From Chrysophaeum taylorii (lineage: Eukaryota > Sar > Pelagophyceae > Pelagomonadales > Pelagomonadaceae): a stretch of 64,000 nucleotides of DNA. Position numbers and translations under genes: made by a program. Of the stretch, positions 51,653-62,312 are shown in pieces (positions within the stretch are counted from its first letter, which is position 1; every line of letters begins with the position of its first letter). Under the pieces are notes generated by a model, which was not told the origin of the DNA, did no database searches, and saw nothing but the letters and a program-made list of their open reading frames with translations. The stretch spans positions 1 through 64,000 of the forward strand of contig JAQMWT010000650.1 in NCBI GenBank assembly GCA_029834535.1. The letters are read 5' to 3'.

Positions 51653-52818
51653 TTCGCGCGGCCCACCCTTGAACGACGACGGCAGAAGGAAAACTTGCCG
51701 GCATCTCTTTCGTTGCCGCTCGCCACCGCATCTTCGAGTCCGTGGTAGAGATCGGCGCGGAGTTGGTGCTGGTTGTTACGAAGAAAGTCGAGGCGCGAGG
51801 CCTCCACCTTCGTGTGCGCGTCGAGGAGGTACTCCTGAAAGAGGAGCCTGCTGAGGTGCAAGGCCGAGAACTCGCGAGCTGGATGGTTGCGTTGATCGAC
51901 ATCCATGTCGTTCTCTCCTCCGCCAGCGCTGTCGTCAGCACGCACTTGGATCCTGTACGCGTAGAAGTCCATCTCGGTCACCTTCTTGTCGGTCGAAATG
52001 CCGTTCTCTGGATTGACGCGTCGAATCCCCAGGTGGAAGCCTTCCGTCGCGCCGTCGAGGTACAGGAGCACGTAGTGGAGAGGGTCGCGCCATCGATGCA
52101 AATTGCTGATGGTGACCAAGGAACCGCCATGGTCCGGCCGGTGCTTGACGACAATGTCCCTCGACTTGGCGACTGCGGTCGCATCGCCGTGATATACGAA
52201 GGCGACCTCTTCCGCCGTCGGCGCGTTCGCGCGGCGCTCGTGGACATTGCCGGCACGTTCCTTCGCATGGAACACAATCCGCGCGTCGGCGACATTCGCA
52301 TGGTTGATGCGAAAATCCCGGTCGAGCTGGACGAACTCACGGCAAAACCGGTTGCGTCGCAGAATGTAATCCTGAAGCACGCCGAGCACCTGTCGGTCGA
52401 GCCGCGCATTACGGGCGCGATGATCCAACTGTGATTGGGGGTCAAGCAGGTAGACCTGGGCACAGACTGGATCTGCTCCGTCGGCGGCGCGGATTGGACC
52501 GAGAAAGACGTTGACTTGGCCGGAGATGCGCAATGCGGAAATCGGGCAGCGGTGGTTCGCCTGCCCGCGGGCCATAAGGCGCTCGTCCGTGCATTTGAGC
52601 GACGCGAAGTTCAGCGCGCAGTTGTACGACCGGATGTTGGCGAGGAAGTTGGGGGACTGCGCCGTATTGCCTTTGAAGAGGGCTTGGATCTCATTAGGCG
52701 GCTCCGGAATCCGCGGCAGCACCACAGTGCCATTGGCGCAACACTTCGCGAACGCGCCGGCTTGAGTGGCCTCCCCTTCAAAGTACAGCGCGTTGCAGTG
52801 CGAACAGAGCTTGGACAT
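51619..52818 (-). CDS. Helitron-A N-terminal zinc-finger region
   Basis: 399 codons starting MSKLCSHCNALYFEGEA with a CxxC then CC and further Cys/His, then the Helitron_like_N-type region (LHYVLLYLDGATEGFHLGI, FYAYRIQVRADD, FSALHLSRLLFQEYLLDAH, NQHQLRADLYHGLEDAVASG). It continues in another frame at 51652 into the Rep domain. The start is likely true: upstream sequence soon reaches the LINE tail. Confidence 0.72.
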   Translation of the reverse strand: MSKLCSHCNALYFEGEATQAGAFAKCCANGTVVLPRIPEPPNEIQALFKGNTAQSPNFLANIRSYNCALNFASLKCTDERLMARGQANHRCPISALRISGQVNVFLGPIRAADGADPVCAQVYLLDPQSQLDHRARNARLDRQVLGVLQDYILRRNRFCREFVQLDRDFRINHANVADARIVFHAKERAGNVHERRANAPTAEEVAFVYHGDATAVAKSRDIVVKHRPDHGGSLVTISNLHRWRDPLHYVLLYLDGATEGFHLGIRRVNPENGISTDKKVTEMDFYAYRIQVRADDSAGGGENDMDVDQRNHPAREFSALHLSRLLFQEYLLDAHTKVEASRLDFLRNNQHQLRADLYHGLEDAVASGNERDAGKFSFCRRRSRVGRAKCGRRTRIPWP

Positions 52819-52920
52819 GTATCCGCAGTCGTGTTTCTCGACTTTGCCCTCGTCAAACTCGTCGATCGTGTGCTGGCCGGCGAGACTGACACTGCTTCGG
52901 CGTCGACGGTTGATTTGACC

Positions 52921-53542
52921 TTGTCTTTAAATGTCGACTGCTAAGAGGGGGGTGTGTGTGACCTTGTTTTACTTCAAAAAAGATCGGCCGAGGGTTTGCA
53001 TAGCAAAAAAAAAGGAAGAAGGGTAAGGGTTTTTTTTAGAAATACTAAGGGTTTTCTTCTTCGAAATACTCTCGATTTTCACGACTACCAGCGTCCAATT
53101 TACTACGGGATTCGAACTCGAAACCAGGGACCTAGGCGCACCACACATACCCGAAAATCGTCTTCACTCACACTCCCCAGACTACAACAACACTCAGCAT
53201 ACAAATCGACCACCAGGACCCGAACTCGAGACGTACGTACCGCACCCTCCCCAGATTCTCGCCCAAAGTTCTTCGGTCTCTCCCATACTACAACGCTCTC
53301 ACAGATGCCAAGAAGAAAACATTTTATAAACAGCAACGCTTTTGGCGCATACATTAGCAAAAGAACAGAAAGTAGGTCGCGGGTGAAGCGTTTTGAAATG
53401 AATCGGCTTCACAAAACGCAGATTTTCTCGGGCCGTTTCGAACATACATGCTCGAAAGAACAGAATGTATAGTTCCGTTAATGTGTCGGGACTGACAGAC
53501 ACACGTTTCCACAATAATTAATTCCCAATTAATTATTGTGGA
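52921..53542. repeat. LINE tail and Helitron-B-associated repeat
   Basis: 52921-52960 is an inverted LINE tail. From 52970 the sequence ACTTCAAAAAAGATCGGCCG...TAGAAATACTAAGGGTTTTC matches 54586-54664 and 63751-63880. 53100-53130 (GGGATTCGAACTCGAAACC) resembles a reversed tRNA T-arm or polymerase III B box, so a tRNA-derived repeat is possible. 53290-53540 is repeated at about 61680-61894. No gene. Confidence 0.45.
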
Positions 53543-54152
53543 CTAGTAAAGCCAAGTCGGGTTTTTTTCGGCCTTTTTCTCGGGGGGCAAGCCCCCCGAA
53601 CCCCCCGGGAATTGGGGGGCTCTGCCCCCCAAACCCCCCGCCGGGGGACACCCCCGGACCCCCCACCGCCTCGACGGCCGCCGCGTCTCGGGAGCCGACC
53701 AAAAACGCCGTCGCCACGCCGTGGAAATTGAGTGTTCGGTTCTTGAAGATTTCTTGGTAACTTTTTCGTTGTTGGGTTAGGGTGTGCACCGTTTTCGTTG
53801 CTTTCCGTTGCGCGACGCGCTGTGGGGGTTAGCATTATGCCTGTTTATTTTCGGCTTTGCGTTTTTTGCGGATGGACTATGTGATGGCCGAGGGCCGCTT
53901 TTATTGGAGTATTTCCTTATAGACAATGTTTTTGGTGTAGGCGCCGGGGTGGCGGCGGGCGTAGTCGCAGACGAAGGTGTTGTTGTGGGCGTAGAAGACG
54001 AAGTCATCACGGCGGCCGACGCGGCTAAGGGCGACGTATAGTTGGCCGTGGGAAAAGACGGGTTCGGGGAGGAGGAGGCCGACCTTTTTAAGGGTTTGGC
54101 CTTGGGATTTGTTGATGGTCATCGCGAATGCGACGTAGACGCCCGAACGCAT
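53543..54152 (-). pseudogene. Helitron-B 3' end with helicase C-terminus
   Basis: 54152-53901 encodes [20 protein letters not shown], then [20 protein letters not shown] and [16 protein letters not shown]-stop, the Pif1-like C-terminus of a second Helitron family. After the stop, about 350 bases lead to two GC hairpins (53581-53598 CGGGGGGCAAGCCCCCCG and 53613-53632) and then CTAG at 53543-53546, suitable as a Helitron 3' terminus on the minus strand. The second copy at 61895-62312 shows the same layout. Upstream of the fragment is unrelated GC-rich repeat. Confidence 0.62.
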
Positions 54153-54664
54153 CGTATCGAAGCGCTGGCAGACGCGTCGAGCGCCGGCGCGCCGCCCGTC
54201 GAGCGCGCCGCCGAGTTTTTATTCGGGTTGGTCGACTGGACGTCAACCCGCGGGCGAGTCCGAGTCCGCAGTCGGAAGAGCGAGTCGTGGCCGTGGAAGC
54301 GGGCTTTGACCGCAGACGCGAGCGCGGCAAGCCCTTCTCGATTTCGGTGGCCGGTCGCAGCGGCGACGAAGACACGCCGGCACGCATCGCGCGCGTACCG
54401 AAGAGTTCGCGCACAAAAAAGGCGAAATCGCGTCGCATTTTTGCGCGCGGCAGAAGCCCGAAAGAACATCGAAAGAAAAACGCCGGCATGCCATGCCGGC
54501 GTCGAGGCTCGCGTAGCGTCCCTGGCTCGAGCGCGTCGTCCCGTTTGCCGGGCGAAGGCTCCATCGCCGTCGCACGCGTCAACCTTACTTCAAAAAAAGA
54601 TCGGCCGAGGGTTTGCATAGCAAAAAAAAGAGGAAGAAGTGTAAGGATTTTCTTTTTAGAAATA
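54153..54664. repeat. GC-rich repeat block
   Basis: It is made of modules (GCGACGAAGACGCCGGCACG; TCGGAAGAGCGAGTCGTGGC...) that recur two or three times at 62810-63740. It contains the palindrome CGCCGGCATGCCATGCCGGC (from 54480). Open frames on both strands are composition artefacts. Confidence 0.55.
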
Positions 54665-56557
54665 CAAGTGCAGGCCAGTAAGTTCACCTAGTCCCAATCT
54701 CTAACCACAGCAAGTTCACCTGTTACCGTTAAGTTCACCTAGTCCCAATCTCTAACCCCAGTAAATTCGGCGTAACCCCAATCTATATAGTTCGGCGTAA
54801 ACCCACACCCACTCACCCCACTCTCCTTTGAGCTCGTCGCTCTCACCCCCGCCAATCTAAGCTGCTTTGATCCGTACACGCCGCTAAGCTTTGAGTTTAC
54901 TCTAAAAGCCCCAGTAAGTTCGCACTTGGTCTCAGTAAGTTCACCTGGTCACTTAGTTCACCTAGTCCCAATCTCTAACCCCAGTAAGTTCAACTGGTTC
55001 CAGTAAGTTCACCTGGTCCCAGTAAGTTCACCTATAGTGCGCGTGTAGACGCCGGGAGGGGGCTTATCGGTATTGCGCAGCACGTGTGGGGTAGGGCGGA
55101 GTCGTCGACTCAGAAGAGCATATTCTCGGGGTTGCCGATCGACAGAGAGCCACGTAGAGCTGGACGTGACAGAAGACGGGCTTGGGCAAGAGGACGCGGA
55201 CCTCGCGGGGCGTCTGGTCCTGGCTCTTATTGATCGTTTGGCGTAGGCGGGCCTTAAGGGATACAGGTTGGAGGAGCCTCGGTGACAACGACACGATCGA
55301 TCATGTAACTGGTACCGTTGCAGTGGCCGTGCGACGGGTCGAGGTTGCGAAGACTTTAAGCTCGCGATCAAAGTCAGCATGCCGTTGGTTGTCAGAGAGT
55401 TCAAAACTCGACTCTTGAGAGCGAGGCGTCGTCTTCCGACCCAACCTAGTCTGCCGAAAAGAGCTCCGACGCCTCGTCTCCGGGAAAAAAAGGCCGAAGT
55501 CATGCGCGCGTTGTCAGCATCGACAACATCGTTTCGACGGGGCGTGAGAATGGCGCGCCGAAAAAGCCGCCGCGGGTCGTGGAAATAGTCTGCGAGGTCG
55601 CCGTAGACGGCTTGGAGGATCACTGTCTGGCTCTCGCGCCTACCTGATCCTTACTCTCGCGCCTACCTGATCCTTACCCTAAATCGAGGGACAAACAAAC
55701 AAACAAACAAACAAACAGACAAACACAAGTGCAGGCCAGTAAGTTCACCTAGTCCCAATCTCTAAACCCAGTAAGTTCACCTAATCCCGTTAAGTTCACC
55801 TGGTCAGTAAGTTCACCTAGTCCAAATCTCCAACCCCAGTAAGTTCGACGTAAACACACTCGTGCTCACACCACTCCTTCGAGCTCGTCGCTCTCGCCTC
55901 CGCCAATCTAAGCTGCTTTGATCCGCACACGCCGCTAACCTTTGCGTTTACTCTAAAAACCCCAGTAAGTTCACCTGGTCCCAGTAAGTTCACCTGGTCA
56001 CTATATTCACCTAGTCCCAATCTCTAACCCCAGTAAGTTCACCTGGTCCCAGTAAGTTCACCTACAGTGCGCGCGTAGATGCCGGGAGGGGGCTTATCGG
56101 TATTGCGCAGCACGTGTGGAGTAGGGTGGAGTCGTCGACCAAGAAGAGGATATCCTCGGGGTTGCCGATCGACAGAGAGCCACGTAGAGCTGGACGTGGC
56201 AGAAGACGGGCTTCGCCAAGAGGACGCCGACCTCGCGGGGCGTCTGGCCCTGGCTCTTGGTGATCGTTTGGCGTCGGCGGGCCTTAAGGGATACAGGTTG
56301 GAGGTGCCTCGGTGACAACGACACGATCGATCATGTATCTGGTACCGTTGCAGTGGCCGTGCGACGGGTCGAGGTTGCGAAGACTTTAAGCTCGCGATCA
56401 AAATCAGCATGCCGTTGGTTGTCAGGGAGTTCAAAACTCGACTCTTGAGAGCGAGGCGTCGTCTTCCGACCCAACCTAGTCTGCCGAAAAGAACTCCGAC
56501 GCCTTGTCTCCGGGAAAAAAAGGCCATGGTCATGCGCGCGTTGTCAGCATCGACAAC

Positions 56558-58932
56558 TGTGGTGGAAACTCAGCTCACCCGCCCCTCTTCGCCTAACCGT
56601 CGGTCACAACGTGACCGCTCAACTGTCCTGGACCACGGGTGGTTCCACCACACGTCCAACCAAGCGCTCACACTCCGCTCACGCCATGCTGTCGAACATT
56701 TAATTGAGGGTAATTTCAAGAAACCAGCAAGAATCGATAGATTCCAATGGGAGATCCAGCAAGATATGCTAGATCGGCAAGAGCAACACAGGTCCTCGGT
56801 ACAGGAGTATCCTTGGAGAAGCAGGTGTGGGTGTCAAGCATGACACCGCCAAATTCAAGGTAACAGGCAGGTAACAGGCACATAAGTGGGGGGGGGATTG
56901 GTTATTACCGCCACAGGAGCCCCCTACTTAAGGTGAAGTCGTCCTCGACTTCAAGGGTGACGAAGGTCGCGCTCACGAATGAGACGATAAGCGCGTCCAG
57001 CGATGTCCGTAGGGACTTTGTTGCTATGGAGGCTGAAGTTAGTGACAAGGGTATCGATCTCCTCAGGGCGGAAATCGTTGACACAAGGTTCACAGCCATC
57101 CATGTTCGCTCGAAAACGAGTGAAACTGCATCCGTCACGATCTTTGTATTCTGGTCTGAGCTGTCGCTCAGTTAGAGGCTTGGTAGGGTCGAAAACACGG
57201 GGGTCATCGCGTGAACCTAGATCAGTATAATAGTGTAATGCCACAGTATCATTGTCGTGATCATAGTCTTCATAGACCTCGGCAACATAGATACGTTTCT
57301 TCCACGCATTACCTCGTGCTTTGACCCGAAAAATGACAAATTTGCCGTGCTTAAAGCGGTCGCGGTCTGAAGGCGTGTGCAGGGGGGCCGAAGAGGTGTC
57401 GATTATCGGCACTTTCAAAGGCACAATCTGCTGCACGGATACCACAACGGGTTCGGCATTGTCGTCGTGCACGTCTTTAATTTCGTAAACGACTGGAGAC
57501 TTCTTCTTGGTAACAATATATGGGCCACGCCAAATAGGCCGCAACTTGTGACGCGTCTTAGGCACAAAACGCAAGACATAATCGCCAGGAGAGAACTGGA
57601 TGTCGATCTGATGGGCGTCGTAGTTGATCTTCTGAGTCTCCTGGGCCTTTTGATGTGCCCGAGCGACGAGTTGACTGTAAAATTCAAACTTGTGCTTAAA
57701 GTCCGTCAGGATCTGTTGACGCGATTGAGGCAGACCACGCTGTTCGCCCAAGATGTTGTAATCAGGCGGTAACAGGGGTTGCTTGCCGGTACGCATCATA
57801 AACGGCGAGATCTTCGTTCCGGGGATGTACATCCGGTTGTACATGAAAGCCACGTACTGGACAAAAATAGACCAGTCCGTTTGGCGCTGCTCATCCATCG
57901 CGGCCCGGAGGAAGGCCTTGATGAACCGATTGACTCGCTCAGTATGATTACTCTGTGGGTGATAAGGAATGGTCGTGCGGTATCGAACGTTGAATTGACG
58001 AACGAACGTCCGGAACAACTTGTTCGCGAACTCACTACCATTATCCGTAACTATACACCGCGGGAGACATCCCTCGAGGACAATCTTGTCAACAAATGCA
58101 TTCAAGATCGCGTAGTCATGCTTGGTATTTATCAACGCCAGCTTGAGAAAATGCGACGCAGCATCGTACATCGCGAGGATATACGTGTGCAAGTCGGCTC
58201 CTCTCAGTGGTCCAAAGAGATCCATTCCTAGGACATAGCAATCACCAATGCGATTCGGTTGGCAAAGGAGGCCATAGCGCTTCGGCACAGTGGATCGAAC
58301 TTTCTGACAGATGATGCAGGCCTTGATGAAGTCGGTGACCGACGATATGACGTTGGGCCACCAGTATCGCTCCAAAATCTGGCTCGCTGTCGAATCTCGT
58401 CCCACATGGCCTCCGAACAGCCCTCGATTCGCCGGAACCGCACTCACAAACACGTCGGCTCTGCACTCGCCCAAAGCCCGAACACCGATTCGCCGCCGGG
58501 CGCGGGAGACTGACAGTCCGGGATTCGCGTAACAACAACCCCGGAAACTATCAGTTCCCGTTTCTGAGACCACCTGTGGTGGAAACTCAGCTCACCCGCC
58601 CCTCTTCGCCTAACCGTCGGTCACAACGTGACCGCTCAACTGTCCTGGACCACGGGTGGTTCCACCACACGTCCAACCAAGCGCTCACACTTCGCTCACG
58701 CCATGCTGTCGAACATTTAATTGAGGGTAATTTCAAGAAACCAGCAAGAATCGATAGATTCCAATGGGAGATCCAGCAAGATATGCTAGATCGGCAAGAG
58801 CAACACAGGTCCTCGGTACAGGAGTATCCTTGGAGAAGCAGGTGTGGGTGTCAAGCATGACACCGCCAAATTCAAGGTAACAGGCAGGTAACAGGCACAT
58901 AAGTGGGGGGGGGAATGGTTATTACCGCCACA
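56558..58932 (-). mobile_element. Young gypsy deletion derivative with target duplication
   Basis: The two 358-bp LTRs (56558-56915, 58575-58932) differ at only about two positions by eye. The 4-bp CAAC is present on both sides (56554-56557, 58933-58936), and the interrupted Helitron sequence CATCGACAACATCG is restored when it is removed. Only the integrase and C-terminal part lies inside; Gag, protease, reverse transcriptase and any primer site are absent. It must have moved with help from a full element. Confidence 0.88.
56951..58573 (-). CDS. Gypsy integrase with C-terminal domain
   Basis: 540 open codons. The zinc region has FGGHVGRDST and ACIICQK (the second His of HHCC is not obvious). 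The catalytic core has VLGMDLFGPLRGADLHTYIL (Asp), CIVTDNGSEFANKLFR (Asp) and YHPQSNHTERVNRFIKAFL (Glu). Then come the GPY/F module (LRPIWRGPYIVTKKKSPVVY) and a C-terminal domain KFVIFRVKARGNAWKKRIYV...DPTKPLTERQLRPEYKD, ending RDLRHP-stop. It is uninterrupted, unlike the copy at 5463-6827. The N-terminus is joined directly to the 5' LTR, so it has no natural start; GTG at 58573 is only where the frame opens. Confidence 0.88.
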   Translation of the reverse strand: MVSETGTDSFRGCCYANPGLSVSRARRRIGVRALGECRADVFVSAVPANRGLFGGHVGRDSTASQILERYWWPNVISSVTDFIKACIICQKVRSTVPKRYGLLCQPNRIGDCYVLGMDLFGPLRGADLHTYILAMYDAASHFLKLALINTKHDYAILNAFVDKIVLEGCLPRCIVTDNGSEFANKLFRTFVRQFNVRYRTTIPYHPQSNHTERVNRFIKAFLRAAMDEQRQTDWSIFVQYVAFMYNRMYIPGTKISPFMMRTGKQPLLPPDYNILGEQRGLPQSRQQILTDFKHKFEFYSQLVARAHQKAQETQKINYDAHQIDIQFSPGDYVLRFVPKTRHKLRPIWRGPYIVTKKKSPVVYEIKDVHDDNAEPVVVSVQQIVPLKVPIIDTSSAPLHTPSDRDRFKHGKFVIFRVKARGNAWKKRIYVAEVYEDYDHDNDTVALHYYTDLGSRDDPRVFDPTKPLTERQLRPEYKDRDGCSFTRFRANMDGCEPCVNDFRPEEIDTLVTNFSLHSNKVPTDIAGRAYRLIRERDLRHP

Positions 58933-61220
58933 CAACATCGTTTCGACGGGGCGTGAGAATGGCGCGCTGAAAGAGCCGCCGCGGGTCGTGGAAATAGTCT
59001 GCGAGGTCGCCGTAGACGGCTTGGAGGATCAATGTCTGGCTCTCGCGCCTACCTGATCCTTACTCTCGGGCCTACCTGATCCTTACCCTAAATCGAGGGA
59101 CAAACAAACAAACAGACAAACAAACAGACAAACAAACAAACATCTGTCGATTAGTAGTTAGGAAGACACAAGCGCAGGCCAGTAAGTCCACCTAGTCCCA
59201 ATCTCTAACCCCAGTAAGTTCACCTGGTCCCAGTAAGTTTCATATAAGTTCACCTGGTCAGTAAGTTCACCTAGCTCACACCAACTCCTTTGAGCTCGTC
59301 GCTCTCGCCTCCGCCAATCTAAGCTGCTTTGATCCGCACGCGCCGCCAACCTTTGAGTTTACTCTAAAAACTTTACTCTAAAAACCCCAGTATGTTCACC
59401 TGGTCCCAGTTTCACCTGGTCACTATATTCACCTAGTCCCAATCTCAAACCCCAGTAAGTTCACGTGGTCCCAGTAAGTTCACCTATAGTGCGCGTGTAG
59501 ACGCCGGGAGGGGGCTTATCGGTATTGCGCAGCACGTGTTGGGTAGGGTGGAGTCGTCGACCCAGATGAGTATATCCTCGGGATGCCGATCGACAGAGAG
59601 CCACGTAGAGCTGGACGTGGCAGAAGACGGGCTTGGGAAAGAGGACGCCGACCTCGCGGGGCGTCTGGCCCTGGCTCTTGTTGATCGTTTGGCGTAGGCG
59701 GGCCTTAAGGGATACAGGTTGGAGGAGCCTCGGTGACAACGACACGATCGATCATGTATCTGGTACCGTTGCAGTGGCCGTGCGACGGGTCGAGGTTTCG
59801 AAGACCTGAAGCTCGCGCTCAAAGTCAGCATCCCGTTGGTTGTCAGGGAGTTGAAAACTCTACTGTAAAGAGCGAGGCGTCGTCTTCCGACCCAGCCTAG
59901 TCAGCCGAAAAGAACTCCGACGCCTCGTCTCCTGGAAAAAAAGGCCGCGGTCATGCGCGCGTTGTCAGCATCGACAACATCGTTTCGACGGGGCGTGAGA
60001 ATGGCGCGCTGAAAGAGCCGCCGCGGCTCGTGGAAATAGTCTGCGAGGTCGCCGTAGACGGCTTGGAGGATCACTGTCTGGCCTCGCGCCTACCTGATCC
60101 TTACTCTCGGGCCTGCCTGATCCTTACCCTAAATCGAGGGACAAACAAACAAACAGACAAACATCTGTCGATTAGTAGTTACAAGTGCAGGCCAGTAAGT
60201 TCACCTACTCCCAATCTCTAACCCCAGCATTTTCACCCCGTTAAGTTCACCTAGTCCCAATCTCCAACCCCAGTAAATTCGGCGTAAACCCAATCTCTAT
60301 AGTTCGGCGTAAACCCACACCCACTCACCCCACTCTCCTTTGAGCTCGTCGCTCTCACCCCCGCCAATCTAAGCTGCTTTGATCCGCACACGCCGCTAAG
60401 CTTTGAGTTTATTCTAAAAGCCCCAGTAAGTTTGCACTTGGTCTCAGTAAGTTCACCTGGTCACTAAGTTCACCTAATCCCAATCTCTAACCCCAGTAAG
60501 CTCACCTGGTTCCAGTAAGTTCACCTATAGTGCGCGTGTAGACGCCGGGAGGGGGCTTATCGGTATTGCGCAGCACGTGTGGGGTAGGGCGGAGTCGTCG
60601 ACTCAGAAGAGGATATCCTCGGGGTTGCCGATCGACAGAGAGCCACGTAGAGCTGGACGTGGCAGAAGACGGGCTTCGCCAAGAGGACGCCGACCTCGCG
60701 GGGCGTCTGGCCCTGGCTCTTGGTGATCGTTTGGCGTCGGCGGGCCTTAAGGGATACAGGTTGGAGGAGCCTCGGTGACAACGACACGATCGATCATGTA
60801 TCTGGTACCGTTGCAGTGGCCGTGCGACGGGTCGAGGTTGCGAAGACTTTAAGCTCGCGATCAAAGTCAGCATGCCGTTGGTTGTCAGGGAGTTCAAAAC
60901 TCGACTCTTGAGAGCGAGGCGTCGTCTTCCGACCCAACCTAGTCGGCCGAAAAGAACTCCGACGCCTCGTCTCCGGGAAAAAAAGGCCGCGGTCATGCGC
61001 GCGTTGTCAGCATCGACAACATCGTTTCGACGGGGCGTGAGAATGGCGCGCTGAAAGAGCCGCCGCGGGTCGTGGAAATAGTCTGCGAGGTCGCCGTAGA
61101 CGGCTTGGAGGATCAATGTCTGGCTCGCGGGCCTACCTGATCCTTACCCTAAATCGAGGGACAGACAGACAGACAAACAGACAAACAGACAAACAAACAT
61201 CTGTCGATTAGTAGTTAGGA

Positions 61221-61894
61221 CTAAGGGTTTTCTTCTTCGAAATACGCTCGATTTTTACGACTACAACCTTACCCTGATCGCTGACTGCGGTTGCGATGGA
61301 GGACGGTGCCTCATGAATCCTGAGCTTTGCGAGGGCATCCCCGCCCTCCCGGCGTAGGTTGGCACCTATTCGCCTCCCGGGCGGGCCGGTTGGCAGCCGG
61401 AACGTTCGCAGTGGGACGGGGTATGGCCGGGGGGCGAAGACGGAAGGTTAGGGTTTTCTTCTTCGAATACTCTCGATCTACGACTACCAGCATACAAATC
61501 GACCACCACGAATACTACGGGTTTTCTTCGAAATACTCTCGACTAAGGGTTTTCTCCTTCGAAATACTAACAGGATCCGAACTCGAGACGTACGTACGGC
61601 GACCACCCCAGATTCTCGCTCAAACTTCTTCGCTCTCTCCGATACTACATACTACAAGGCTCTCGCCGCAGATGGCAAGAAGAAAACATTTTATAAATAG
61701 CAAGGCTTTTGGCTCATACATTTAGCAAAGAACAGAAAGTAGGCCGCGGGTGAAGCGTTTTGAAATAAATCGGCTTTACAAAACGCAGATTTTGTCGGCC
61801 CGTTTCGAGCATACATAGGCATTTGAACAGAAAGTAGAGTTCCGTTAATGTCCTGTGACTGACGGACTGACATCTCCCAATTAATTATTGTGGA
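61221..61894. repeat. Repeat block with truncated retroposon
   Basis: 61267-61448 is a 5' part of the SINE-like family (CTTACCCTGATCGCTGACTG...GGGGCGAAGACGGAAGG) lacking its tail. Around it, AAGGGTTTTCTTCTTCGAAA is repeated three times, as near 53038 and 63838. The right part matches 53290-53540. No gene. Confidence 0.5.
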
Positions 61895-62312
61895 CTAGTA
61901 AAGCCAAGTCGGGTTTTTTCCGGCCTTTTTCTCGGGGGGCAAGCCCCCCGAACCCCCCGGGAATTGGGGGGCTCTGCCCCCAACCCGCCAGGGGACACCC
62001 CGGACCCCCCACGGCCTCGAGGGCCGTCGCGTCTCGGGAGCCGACCAAAAACGCCGTCGCACGCCGTGGAAATTCTGTCTTCGGTTCTTGAAGATTTCTG
62101 CGTAATTTTTCGTTCTTGGGTTAGGGTGGGTACCGTTTTCCTTGCTTTCCGTTGCGCGAAGCGTTCTGGGGGTTAGCGTTATGCCTGTTTATTTTCGGCT
62201 TTGCGTTTTTTGCGGATGGACTATGTGATGGCGGATGGCCGCTTTCTTTATTGGAGTATTTCCTTATAGACAATATTTTTGGTGTAGGCGCCGGGGTGGC
62301 GGCGGGCGTAGT
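61895..62312 (-). pseudogene. Helitron-B 3' end, second copy
   Basis: It encodes only the last residues [20 protein letters not shown]-stop (62248-62312), followed by the same 3' region, the two GC hairpins (61933-61950 and about 61963-61983) and CTAG at 61895-61898. Upstream the helicase is replaced by GC-rich sequence. Confidence 0.55.

Larger units (their letters stand above)
48166..52920 (-). mobile_element. Autonomous-type Helitron-A
   Basis: Its 3' end (48166) carries the same GGCCTGCACTTG terminus as the non-autonomous units. It encodes zinc finger, Rep and Pif1-like helicase in the Helitron order, spread over several frames. The 5' terminus is missing: at 52921 it runs into an inverted LINE tail. 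It is the probable source, or a relative of the source, of the many degenerate helicase units here. Confidence 0.72.
54665..61220 (-). mobile_element. Tandem array of four Helitron-A non-autonomous units
   Basis: Units: 54665-55725, 55726-59168 (interrupted by the gypsy element 56558-58932), 59169-60181 and 60182-61220. Each has the terminus CAAGTGCAGG, GTAAGTTCACCT-type repeats, the same degenerate helicase remnant and, except unit 1, the 5' terminus ...GATTAGTAGTTAGGA. The outside flanks AGAAATA (left) and CTAAGGGTTTTC (right) are contiguous in the uninterrupted repeat near 53038, so the whole array occupies one insertion site with no duplication. Head-to-tail arrays are known for Helitrons. 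Confidence 0.75.

Noticed and set aside
53103-53130. Possible tRNA gene (GGGATTCGAACTCGAAACC, reversed T-arm)
   Set aside because: A B-box-like match is present, but no acceptor, D or anticodon arms could be folded around it. At most a tRNA-derived repeat fragment.
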